From Desulfovibrio porci (GTDB lineage: Bacteria; Desulfobacterota; Desulfovibrionia; Desulfovibrionales; Desulfovibrionaceae): a stretch of DNA of 64,000 bases. Location of the stretch: NCBI RefSeq assembly GCF_009696265.1, contig NZ_VUMH01000002.1:1-64000 (forward strand). Direction: 5' to 3'. Shown piece by piece: positions 8,576-16,421 of this stretch. Both the position numbers and the translations under genes were made by a program. How positions within the stretch are numbered: position 1 is the stretch's first letter; each line of letters begins with the position of its first letter. Under the pieces are notes generated by a model. That model saw only the letters and a program-made list of their open reading frames with translations. It was not told where the DNA came from and ran no database searches.

Positions 8576-9556
8576 ATGAAAAAAAATATACTTATTCTTG
8601 GCGTTTCTGGGAATGTCTCACAAGGGATTGTGATGGCTCTTCGTAATAATAAAATATGTATTAATATTGTTGGAGCATGTGTTTTCCAAGATTCTATTGG
8701 TAAATATTTAGTGGATAAATTTTTTGTATCACCTTATGCCGATGCGCCAGATTTTATCCCTTGGCTTATACGTATATGCAATGAAGAAAAAATAGACTTT
8801 ATTTTTTCTGGTGTTGAGGAAAATATCAAAGTTATATCTGAATATAGCGATTATATTAAGCGTTCAACTCCGGCAAAGTTTGTTGTGGCAAGTCCAGAGC
8901 AATTACGTATTGGAAATGATAAATATTTAACCGCTCAATGGCTGAAGGCGCAGGGCCTGAATTACCCTCGTTACGCAATGCTGGATAATAGTAACGAATT
9001 GGAAAAGCTTATGTCTGATGTGGCTTTTCCTGTTATAGGAAAACCTACAGGAGGAAAAGGATCACACGGCGTACAGATGCTTGAATCTATGGAAGATCTA
9101 GAGCTATTGCGTAAAAAGTGCACTGGCGTGCCATATGTTATCCAAGAATTACTGGGTGATGAATGTGATGAATACACTGTCGCAACATATCGGACGCAAT
9201 ATAATGTTTTTGCAGGTATGATAGTGATGCAAAGGCAACTTAAAAATGGGACGACCGTGTTGGCCAGTACGGTGCATAATGAAATTATTTTTGCTGAATG
9301 TCGTAGGATTTCGGATGCGTTTAACGCTGTCGGCCCATTGAATATTCAATTGCGTATGCATAAAGGTGTGCCGACATGTTTTGAACTTAATGTGCGGTTT
9401 TCAGGTACGGTCCCTATGCGTGACCTTCTCGGTTTTAAGGATGCTTTTGCTTGTTTACGTGAATATTGCTTTGAAGATGGGAAAGTCGAAAAATACCTTG
9501 AACCGAGAGATGGAAAAGTTATTCGCTATGAAAGCGTGATGCTCGTCTCGTCTTGA
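8576..9556 (+). CDS. ATP-grasp ligase (carbamoyl-phosphate synthase/PylC-like)
   Basis: 326 aa from ATG 8576; an upstream ATG at 8555 is possible and neither has a clear ribosome site. The N-terminal pre-ATP-grasp domain begins KKNILILGVSGNVSQGI. The ATP-grasp core contains VIGKPTGGKGSHGV (phosphate loop), the EL-type adenine contacts VPYVIQELLG, and the metal-binding ELNVRFSGT near the end. Such enzymes activate a carboxylate as acyl-phosphate and join it to an amine or thiol. The cluster context suggests an aminoacyl or carboxyl modification of a sugar or lipid intermediate, but the substrate cannot be read from sequence. AT-rich. Confidence 0.8.
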   Translation: MKKNILILGVSGNVSQGIVMALRNNKICINIVGACVFQDSIGKYLVDKFFVSPYADAPDFIPWLIRICNEEKIDFIFSGVEENIKVISEYSDYIKRSTPAKFVVASPEQLRIGNDKYLTAQWLKAQGLNYPRYAMLDNSNELEKLMSDVAFPVIGKPTGGKGSHGVQMLESMEDLELLRKKCTGVPYVIQELLGDECDEYTVATYRTQYNVFAGMIVMQRQLKNGTTVLASTVHNEIIFAECRRISDAFNAVGPLNIQLRMHKGVPTCFELNVRFSGTVPMRDLLGFKDAFACLREYCFEDGKVEKYLEPRDGKVIRYESVMLVSS

Positions 9557-9568
9557 ACAGAGAAAAAT

Positions 9569-10468
9569 ATGAATAGAGTTTTGCTAACTGGCTCCAATGG
9601 CTTTATAGGCTCGGCAGTACTTGAGCATTTACAGGAAGCGTTTGAGGTTATCCAAGTTCTAAGAAGTAGCAGGCGCGTTTCTGGCGCTATGGGTGTCATT
9701 GAAGCCACGCTGGGCGAAGCGGAGTTTTGTGAAAAAATATTAAAAAAAATTGAATGCTGTGATGCCATCGTACACATTGCAGCGGCAATATCATTTGATA
9801 ATTTTGATGAGGCTATTGTAAAAACAAATTGTTTGGGCAGCATGCAGATGGCCCGCCTTGCGCGTAAGCTGGGTTGTCGCGTTTTTATCTATCTTTCTAG
9901 TGTCCAGGTCATAGGCGCGCCGTCTATCCTGCCGCTTACGGAAAATCATCCAGAAAAACCACTGACTGTCTATCATGCATCAAAGCTTTTCGCTGAGCAT
10001 GCACTCAAAGCTGCTTTGGGGGAGACAATTCGCGTCATTGTGTTGCGTATCCCCTCTCCGGTGGGCTGGGGAATGCCGCCGGATAAAATTTTACCTACCT
10101 TTATACGTCAATGCCTTAAGAATAAGGATTTAATGATTGCGGGAAACGGTAAGCGCGTGCAAAATTATCTTGACGTGCGTGACGTCGCTTTGGCTGTTGG
10201 GGTGGCTTTGAAGAATTTGCGGGCACAAGGTGTTTATAATATTGTTTCGCCGAAGAGTTACTCTAATCTTGAGTTAGCAAAATTATGTATCTCCCTCTGT
10301 AAGTCTTGTTCAAATGTTACTTTTAGTCATAAAAAAGATTTAGAAGAAAACAATCAATGGTTTTTTGCAGATGATAAGCAGCGTAATGAGTTAAAATTCT
10401 TGCCGAAATTTTCTTTAGAAGATACAATTTTACAAATAAAAAATAGATATGAAAATTCTTATTTTTAG
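9569..10468 (+). CDS. NAD(P)-dependent epimerase/dehydratase (extended SDR)
   Basis: 299 aa. Residues ~3-12 give the nucleotide-binding GSNGFIG motif; IVHIAAAISFDN is the family D/NxAA block. The catalytic triad is plausible as S in IYLSSVQV and YHASK (YxxxK). The C-terminal half (~180-290) is the substrate lid, with LDVRDVALAV. The length matches UDP/dTDP-sugar epimerases or reductases. It probably makes or modifies a nucleotide sugar for this cluster. The downstream phosphoesterase starts inside its last 20 bp, so the two are translationally coupled. AT-rich. Confidence 0.85.
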   Translation: MNRVLLTGSNGFIGSAVLEHLQEAFEVIQVLRSSRRVSGAMGVIEATLGEAEFCEKILKKIECCDAIVHIAAAISFDNFDEAIVKTNCLGSMQMARLARKLGCRVFIYLSSVQVIGAPSILPLTENHPEKPLTVYHASKLFAEHALKAALGETIRVIVLRIPSPVGWGMPPDKILPTFIRQCLKNKDLMIAGNGKRVQNYLDVRDVALAVGVALKNLRAQGVYNIVSPKSYSNLELAKLCISLCKSCSNVTFSHKKDLEENNQWFFADDKQRNELKFLPKFSLEDTILQIKNRYENSYF

Positions 10469-11057
10469 TGATGTCCATGCTAATATGGACGCTTTAAATA
10501 TTTTGTATGAAGAATTTTCTGTTTGTGATTTATCTATATGTCTAGGTGATATCGTTGGATACTACTGTCAGGTTAATGAAGTCTCTGAATTTTTGCAAAA
10601 GAAAAAAACTATATGTCTCCTTGGAAACCATGATAACTATGTATTGAACGGTATTACACGTAATGTAAATGAGCGTGTACTCCAAGGGATTGCATATGCC
10701 CGGGCTCATCTTACAGAAAAAAATTTGAATTGGCTTGCAACCCTTGATAGCTCATGTCAAATGTCTATAGACGGAAGATTGTTTTTTTGTTGCCATGGAA
10801 GCCCTTGGGATCCACTTGAGGAATACCTTTACGCCGATAACCCTCATTTAGCCAATCTCGTATCTTTGCCCTATGATGCCATTTTTTGGGGACATACACA
10901 TCGCCCCTATTGCAGAGAAGAGCATGGTAAATTATTTGCAAATCCAGGCTCGGTGGGGCAGCCGCGCCATGCCAAAAACAAGGTGTGCGCACTGCTCTTT
11001 GATAGTAAAAATTTTACTTTACATTTTATAGAAAAAGAAATTGTGTGTTTTCCTTAA
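10449..11057 (+). CDS. Metallophosphoesterase (YfcE/calcineurin-like)
   Basis: 202 aa. All metal-ligand motifs of the calcineurin-like fold are present in order: FSDVHAN (D-x-H), CLGDIVGYY (GD), LLGNHDNYV (GNHD), a mid-protein histidine in FCCHGSPWDP, and the closing FWGHTHRPY (GHTH). Spacing fits the small bacterial YfcE/MJ0936 group, which cleaves phosphodiesters or phosphomonoesters with Mn or Fe. It starts 20 bp inside the SDR gene, so it is part of the same transcript. In a sugar cluster it could remove phosphate from a lipid-linked or sugar-phosphate intermediate, but that is inference. Confidence 0.87.
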   Translation: MKILIFSDVHANMDALNILYEEFSVCDLSICLGDIVGYYCQVNEVSEFLQKKKTICLLGNHDNYVLNGITRNVNERVLQGIAYARAHLTEKNLNWLATLDSSCQMSIDGRLFFCCHGSPWDPLEEYLYADNPHLANLVSLPYDAIFWGHTHRPYCREEHGKLFANPGSVGQPRHAKNKVCALLFDSKNFTLHFIEKEIVCFP

Positions 11058-11083
11058 TTTCTTTCTTAAAGAGAAAGTAATCT

Positions 11084-12043
11084 ATGAAATTATCAATCGC
11101 AGTCCCGTGGTATAAAAGCAGAGAATCTGTGCAGGCTCTTTATGACCGCGCTCTCATTGTATTTGACTCTATGTCTGATTTTGACCAAATAGAGTTTGTA
11201 TTTGTTGAGGATGGGGGTAATGACGGGACATGGGAAGAATTGATAAAGCTTGCCCATAAAGATAGCCGCGTGAAAGTTGCGCGATTTTCACGTAATTTCG
11301 GTCAGCACCATGCTCTTACAGCTTGCCTTGATCTGAGCGAGGGGGATTGGGTAGTGGTCATGGACTGCGATATGCAGGATAGGCCGGAAGAAATTCCTCG
11401 TTTGTATGCGAAGACAAAAGAGGGCTTTGACATGGTTTGCGCACGTCGTGGCAAACGCCAGGATAGGTTTTGGAAGCGCCTGAGTTCTCGTTTCTTTATG
11501 GCTACTTTTAATTGGCTTTCGGGAATGAATTACGATGGAGAAGTGGGTAATTTTCGTATTCTCTCTCATAAAATGGTACAGGCATATCGGCGCATGGGAG
11601 AAAGCACACGTAACATTCCCGGCCAATTGCATTGGCTTGGTTTTAAAACGGGATTTATAGATGTAGTGCATGGAGCCCGTTACTCTGGCAAGAGTTCTTA
11701 TACGTTGCCAAAACTTATCGGTTTGGCTTTGGATTCTATCATCGCCTATTCCAACAAGCCTCTACGCCTGTCCATCCGTGTGGGGGTGGGGCTTATGGTG
11801 TTTTCTCTGTGTATGGCGGCCTGGATATTTGCTCGAAAGATTTTCTGGGGCATCCCCATCAGCGGCTGGGCCAGCCTCATGGTGTCGGTGTGGTTTATTG
11901 GCGGTATAATTATCGGGAATTTGGGTATTATTGGTATGTATCTCGGGCGCATTTATGATGAAGTTAAGGGAAGGCCTGTTTATATTATTGATGAAAGTAT
12001 CAATATATCTTTACAAGACAGCTCTAATAGAAGACATATGTAA
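11084..12043 (+). CDS. Family 2 glycosyltransferase with two C-terminal TM helices (ArnC/GtrB/DPM1-like)
   Basis: 319 aa. The GT-A domain starts LSIAVPWYKS and has FVEDGGNDGTWEEL, the NFGQHHAL block and the metal-binding DCDMQDRPEEIP typical of polyprenyl-phosphate glycosyltransferases. Two hydrophobic helices at ~230-255 and ~265-290 anchor it to the membrane, as in ArnC and GtrB. The expected reaction is transfer of a sugar from NDP-sugar to undecaprenyl phosphate on the cytoplasmic face. The stop codon lies 33 bp inside the end of the convergent acyltransferase gene. Composition shifts from AT-rich to GC-rich along this gene. Confidence 0.87.
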   Translation: MKLSIAVPWYKSRESVQALYDRALIVFDSMSDFDQIEFVFVEDGGNDGTWEELIKLAHKDSRVKVARFSRNFGQHHALTACLDLSEGDWVVVMDCDMQDRPEEIPRLYAKTKEGFDMVCARRGKRQDRFWKRLSSRFFMATFNWLSGMNYDGEVGNFRILSHKMVQAYRRMGESTRNIPGQLHWLGFKTGFIDVVHGARYSGKSSYTLPKLIGLALDSIIAYSNKPLRLSIRVGVGLMVFSLCMAAWIFARKIFWGIPISGWASLMVSVWFIGGIIIGNLGIIGMYLGRIYDEVKGRPVYIIDESINISLQDSSNRRHM

Positions 12044-13081
12044 TAATTTTTGACATTGTTGTACCAATATTTTTTCAAATTTATCCAAAATTAAGGCAAT
12101 TGGAAGGCACAGGCAGAGGCTGCTGAAAAGAATGAAAAGCGGATTTTTTGTTGCATAAACAAGATTATGCAGTAAAAAGCCGATAATAAATATGTGAAAA
12201 AGAAAAATGGAATAAGAGTGATTGCCCAGCAGTGCAAAAAAACGAAATGTGCATGATCCATATGGTATGGTGGACCATATAAGTATAATCAAAGCGGTCG
12301 CGAGAAAGGTGTCACCGCAGAAAGGATGCCCGGGATTCTCAAAGCCCAAGCGTATCCAGCTCACGATCAGACAAACTGTTGCACAAGCCATTAGTAACGG
12401 AATGCGCGGCCATTGTGTACTTTTTTCGATCCAGTAATGCTTTGCCAGAAGCATGCCCCAAATAAAAGCAAATGACTGTTGGCGGATGATGGCGTTGATA
12501 AACCATACGTCGAATATATCTATGGCCGCCGCTGCAACAGCCAATATTTCAAGCCCCCAGCGGGTTCCGGCCAGCCGGTAAAAGGCGGGGAAGAATGCGT
12601 ACATAGTAAGAATGGCAGTCATGAACCACCATGTGGGATTATAGCCATACATGCCAAAATACATTTGGATGCCAAGCAGATTGGCGATAAGCTTAAGGGA
12701 AATATAATCGCCGAACGCCGCAGCTAAGCTGTGATCTGTAAAGATAAGCGTCAGTGGAACAAAGATCAGCCAGACCAAAAAATAGGTCGGATAAAGACGC
12801 AGTAGCCGTTTTTTATAAAACTCAAATGTATTGAGCGGATTACGTTGGCTGGAACGGTAAAGGCCAAATCCGGAAAGTAGAAGAAACAGGGCGACAGTGG
12901 ATTTGCAGACTATAGCGAGGCTATGCCAGAAAGGATATCCTGCCACAAACCAGTCATCATAGCCATCGCTGGGTGTGAAAAAGAGATGGTGGCAGAGCAG
13001 CATACAGACAGCGACGCCTTTGAGCAGTGCCGTCTCGGGTGGGCCAAAATTCCATTTTCGCGCGAACGCCTCGTTTCCCAT
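12011..13081 (-). CDS. Acyltransferase-3 family membrane protein (OafA/YrhL type)
   Basis: 356 aa from ATG 13081, which has a GTGAGG ribosome site; a longer frame to 13183 would run into the divergent gtrA gene. About ten hydrophobic helices. LKGVAVCMLLCHHLFFT carries the conserved histidine of acyltransferase-3 proteins, and STVALFLLLSGFGLYRSS is the second family block. These enzymes O-acylate exported or lipid-linked glycans using acyl-CoA across the membrane. It is the only minus-strand gene of the sugar cluster and overlaps the glycosyltransferase gene tail to tail. Confidence 0.83.
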   Translation of the reverse strand: MGNEAFARKWNFGPPETALLKGVAVCMLLCHHLFFTPSDGYDDWFVAGYPFWHSLAIVCKSTVALFLLLSGFGLYRSSQRNPLNTFEFYKKRLLRLYPTYFLVWLIFVPLTLIFTDHSLAAAFGDYISLKLIANLLGIQMYFGMYGYNPTWWFMTAILTMYAFFPAFYRLAGTRWGLEILAVAAAAIDIFDVWFINAIIRQQSFAFIWGMLLAKHYWIEKSTQWPRIPLLMACATVCLIVSWIRLGFENPGHPFCGDTFLATALIILIWSTIPYGSCTFRFFALLGNHSYSIFLFHIFIIGFLLHNLVYATKNPLFILFSSLCLCLPIALILDKFEKILVQQCQKLLHMSSIRAVL

Positions 13082-13181
13082 TGGGGCCTCACTTTTATCC
13101 GGCGACAGAGTATAAGCAAAAGAACCATTGCCAGGCAATACGGCATTGACGCCCGTCTCGCTGCTTGCTATTCCCCGCTTC

Positions 13182-13613
13182 ATGATAAGCTCGTTGCGCC
13201 GCCTGCTGGCCGGGCGCTCCCTGCGTCAGCTCATCCGCTACGGCGTTGTGGGCGTGGCCCAGAATGTCGTCGGGTACGGCATCTATCTTTTTTTCACATG
13301 GCTGGGCGCGGACCCCAAGCTGGTGGTGGGCGTATCCTATCCGCTTGCCATGCTGGTTTCTTTTTTAGGCAACAAAAAGTATACATTTGGTTATAAGGGC
13401 GGCACGGCAGGTGCAGGGGGGCGGTTTTTGCTGGCTCACGCCTGCAGCTACAGTATCAATCTGGGCATGCTCTATGTCTGTGTGGACAAGTTCGGCTACC
13501 CGCATCAGCTGGTGCAGCTCGCGGCCATCTTCGTTTGCGCCGCCTTTTTGTTTCTGGCGCTTAAATTCTATGTGTTCGCGGTCCGGCCCGCGCCGGCTCC
13601 GCAACAGCCTTAA
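13182..13613 (+). CDS. GtrA-family small membrane protein (putative polyprenyl-phosphate sugar flippase)
   Basis: 143 aa, start chosen at ATG 13182 because the hydrophilic residues after it lead straight into the GtrA domain; an ATG at 13128 in the same frame remains possible. Four predicted transmembrane helices. RQLIRYGVVGVAQNVVGYG and VSFLGNKKYTFGY (F-x-x-N-[KR]-x-[FY]-[TV]-F) are the signature GtrA blocks. GtrA-like proteins are thought to move Und-P-linked sugars to the periplasmic face. It pairs with the GtrB/ArnC-like gene nearby and directly precedes the aminotransferase. Confidence 0.85.
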   Translation: MISSLRRLLAGRSLRQLIRYGVVGVAQNVVGYGIYLFFTWLGADPKLVVGVSYPLAMLVSFLGNKKYTFGYKGGTAGAGGRFLLAHACSYSINLGMLYVCVDKFGYPHQLVQLAAIFVCAAFLFLALKFYVFAVRPAPAPQQP

Positions 13614-13625
13614 CCGGAGGCCGTC

Positions 13626-14765
13626 ATGCCCGAACATATTCCTTTCAACTGGCCGCACATGACCGGCAAGGAACTCTATTATATCGCCGAGGCTCATTTT
13701 AACGGTAAACTGGCCGGCGACGGCCCGTACACCAAGCGTTGCCACCACCGGCTGGAAAAACTGAGCGGCTGCCTTAAGGCCCTGCTCACGCATTCCTGCA
13801 CGGCGGCTTTGGAAATGCAGGCCTTGCTGCTGGACATCCGGCCCGGCGATGAGGTGATCATGCCTTCCTATACCTTTGTCTCCACAGCCAACGCCGTGGT
13901 GCTGCGCGGCGGCGTGCCCGTGTTCGTGGATATCCGCGAGGATACGCTGAACATCGACGAAGGCCTCATTGAGGACGCCGTCACTCCGCGCACCCGTGCC
14001 ATTGCGCCAGTGCATTACGCGGGCGTGGGGTGCGAGATGGACGCCATCATGGAAATTGCCCAACGGCGCGGCCTCAAGGTCGTGGAGGACGCGGCCCAAG
14101 GCTTTATGTCCACGTATAAGGGGCGGGCACTGGGCAGCATAGGCCATCTGGGCGCGTACAGTTTTCATGAAACCAAGAACGTCATTTCCGGCGAGGGCGG
14201 CGCCCTGCTGGTCAATGATCCGGATCTGGTGCAGCGGGCCGAGATCATTCGCGAAAAAGGTACGGATCGCAGCCGCTTCTTCCGGGGAGAGGTAGATAAA
14301 TACACTTGGCAGGAAGCCGGTTCTTCCTATCTGCCGGGTGAGCTCATTGCCGCCTTTCTCTGGGCGCAGTTGGAAGAAGCCGGCGAGATTACCGAAAATC
14401 GCATAGCGCGTTGGCGGCGTTATCATGAGATGCTGGAGCCGCTGGAAAAGGAAGGCCTTCTGCGCAGGCCGGTGATTCCGGCCCATTGCCTTCACAACGC
14501 ACATATGTACTATGTTCTGCTCGCGCCGGATATTGACCGCCAGCCCGTACTGGATGAGCTCAAAAAGCAGGGCATCTATGCTGTCTTCCACTATGTGCCC
14601 CTGCACTCCGCGCCTGCCGGGCGGCGCTACGGGCGGGCTCATGGCGCCATGAGCCGGACCGACAATTTGTCGGTCCGCTTGATTCGTCTTCCTCTCTGGC
14701 ATGGTCTGCCGCGCGCCGCGCAGGAGAGGACGGTGGAATCGCTCTATACGGCATTACACCGCTAA
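13626..14765 (+). CDS. wecE: dTDP-4-dehydro-6-deoxyglucose aminotransferase (WecE/RffA type)
   Basis: 379 aa, GGAGG just before the ATG. The N-terminus IPFNWPHMTGKELYYIAEAH and the block LLTHSCTAALEMQALLLDI are hallmark WecE/RffA sequence in the DegT/DnrJ/EryC1 fold. The PLP lysine is in FHETKNVISGEGGAL, with the cofactor aspartate in VVEDAAQGF. The reaction in E. coli is dTDP-4-keto-6-deoxyglucose + glutamate to dTDP-Fuc4N. It lies 12 bp after gtrA in the same direction. The product would be the amino sugar handled by the rest of the cluster. No dTDP-glucose synthesis genes (rmlA/rmlB) are in the window. Confidence 0.9.
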   Translation: MPEHIPFNWPHMTGKELYYIAEAHFNGKLAGDGPYTKRCHHRLEKLSGCLKALLTHSCTAALEMQALLLDIRPGDEVIMPSYTFVSTANAVVLRGGVPVFVDIREDTLNIDEGLIEDAVTPRTRAIAPVHYAGVGCEMDAIMEIAQRRGLKVVEDAAQGFMSTYKGRALGSIGHLGAYSFHETKNVISGEGGALLVNDPDLVQRAEIIREKGTDRSRFFRGEVDKYTWQEAGSSYLPGELIAAFLWAQLEEAGEITENRIARWRRYHEMLEPLEKEGLLRRPVIPAHCLHNAHMYYVLLAPDIDRQPVLDELKKQGIYAVFHYVPLHSAPAGRRYGRAHGAMSRTDNLSVRLIRLPLWHGLPRAAQERTVESLYTALHR

Positions 14766-14814
14766 ATTCATGGTGCAAGACAGCGCATGTTTTTCTGAGA
14801 CTGACCGGGAAGCC

Positions 14815-16389
14815 ATGTCCGTTCAATATCCGGTCTATCAACCCCGCTCGGGGGTATGGTCTCTGCTGGTGGTGTTTGTCAGCACGGTTTGTCCCAGACT
14901 GATTTCTCTGGGATCTTTCCCGTATATGGACGAGGGCTTTTATGCATATTGGGCCCAGTTCATCCACCGGAGCTTGGCCCAAGGGCAAGGTCTGCCTGAC
15001 GCCGGGGGCTTCATGTTGTATCCCTTGCTGCTTTCCTGGCTGTGCGCTTTGCCGGGCAATGCGCTTGTCTGGCTGCGTTTGGCGGATATGCTGGTGGCCG
15101 CTTGGGCCGGATGGCTGTTCTGCCGCCTCCTCGTGCGGGAAAGCCGCAGCGCCGTGGGAGGCATGCTGCTGGCGCTGGCTTTTCTTACCGCCATGAATTT
15201 GCCGGCAGTAATCCAGGCCGGATTTAAAAACAGTATTTTTGCCGCGTACATTCCTCTCTTTCTGGCTCTGGATCTGGCACGGGAGAAAGACGAGCGCAGC
15301 CCGAGCTGGTTCGCCGCGGGCGTGTTGACCGCCTTGGGAGTTCTGCTGCGCGAGCCTTTCGCCATTTTCGCCGTGGCGGGCGCCGTCGCCGTCTGGTTGG
15401 GGCGTGGACCCCGGGCTCTCTGGCGTTACGTTGCGGGCGGTTTTTTCGGCGGGCTTCTGCTTCTGGCTCTGACAGGCTTACTGCGTGGCGGCGTAGCCGA
15501 ACTGATCCAATTCTATGTCCAGACCGGGGCCATTTATGGGCCGGAGGCCGGGCGTGTCTGGCACAAATTCGTCAACAACGGGCAGGGAGCCTTGCGGGAA
15601 TTCTGGCCTCTACTGCTCCTGACAGCCGGCGCGGCAATACTTTTTTGGCGTCAGACAGCTAGGGGCACGCGCGGGCGGGCCTGGTTCTGGCTGGTTCTGG
15701 CGTTACTGCCCCTGCTGGAGCCGTTGAGCAAAATCGGATTCGTTTACCACTTTGCGGTTGTCCTGCCAGGTTGCGCGGGTTTGTGCGCCCTCACCTGGGG
15801 CAGGGTTCTGCGTGTTTCGTCCCGTCTGCGGCGGGGAGGCGTGGTTGCGCTTTGTCTGGCTTGGGTCATTTTGCTTGCCGCTCTGCCTGGGATGGGGCAA
15901 GCGCGCATGACGTTGGACGTGTTGGGCGCGTTTCCTTCCCCCGTCTGGCCGGAGAGATATATCCCGGAATCCAATACGCTGCTGGCAGGGCGTGCCATTC
16001 GCGCGGCTCTGCCCCCGAGTGGGACATTGAGCATCAGCGGCTTCATGTATTTTCTTTATCCCGTGACCGGCGCGCTTCCGTCCGGCCCGGCCATGAGTGA
16101 CCTGAGTCGCACGTTCATCTTGGCCGGTTGTGATCCGTTCCGTTTTGAAAAAACATTGTGCGAGAATCCTCCGGATGTCCTGGTGGTAGGTGAAACCCAT
16201 GGCGAGCATTCAGCAATTTTTACGGAGGCCTTGCAGCATGCGGTGGAAAAGAGCGGTCTTTATGTTCGCGTGGCCGAGATTCCTATAGACAGGAAGAAAA
16301 ATTACGGTTGGATCGGTTGTGCTGTCTATCGCCGGGCAGTTCCTCCTCCGAGAGAGCGTATTGACAGGGCTTTGCCGCAGGGGACATAA
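14815..16389 (+). CDS. PMT/ArnT-like membrane glycosyltransferase
   Basis: 524 aa from ATG 14815, which has GGGAAG at good distance; upstream ATGs at 14701 and 14770 overlap or crowd the aminotransferase gene. About 10-11 hydrophobic helices, with an early SFPYMDEGFYAYW block, equivalent to the D-E-x-x-Y acidic motif on the first periplasmic loop of GT-C transferases such as ArnT. The C-terminal ~130 residues form a soluble periplasmic domain. The family moves a sugar from Und-P to lipid A, protein or another acceptor. The acceptor here is unknown. Confidence 0.75.
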   Translation: MSVQYPVYQPRSGVWSLLVVFVSTVCPRLISLGSFPYMDEGFYAYWAQFIHRSLAQGQGLPDAGGFMLYPLLLSWLCALPGNALVWLRLADMLVAAWAGWLFCRLLVRESRSAVGGMLLALAFLTAMNLPAVIQAGFKNSIFAAYIPLFLALDLAREKDERSPSWFAAGVLTALGVLLREPFAIFAVAGAVAVWLGRGPRALWRYVAGGFFGGLLLLALTGLLRGGVAELIQFYVQTGAIYGPEAGRVWHKFVNNGQGALREFWPLLLLTAGAAILFWRQTARGTRGRAWFWLVLALLPLLEPLSKIGFVYHFAVVLPGCAGLCALTWGRVLRVSSRLRRGGVVALCLAWVILLAALPGMGQARMTLDVLGAFPSPVWPERYIPESNTLLAGRAIRAALPPSGTLSISGFMYFLYPVTGALPSGPAMSDLSRTFILAGCDPFRFEKTLCENPPDVLVVGETHGEHSAIFTEALQHAVEKSGLYVRVAEIPIDRKKNYGWIGCAVYRRAVPPPRERIDRALPQGT

Positions 16390-16421
16390 GGCGGACAGAG
16401 CAAGACAATTAAGGAGAGCCC

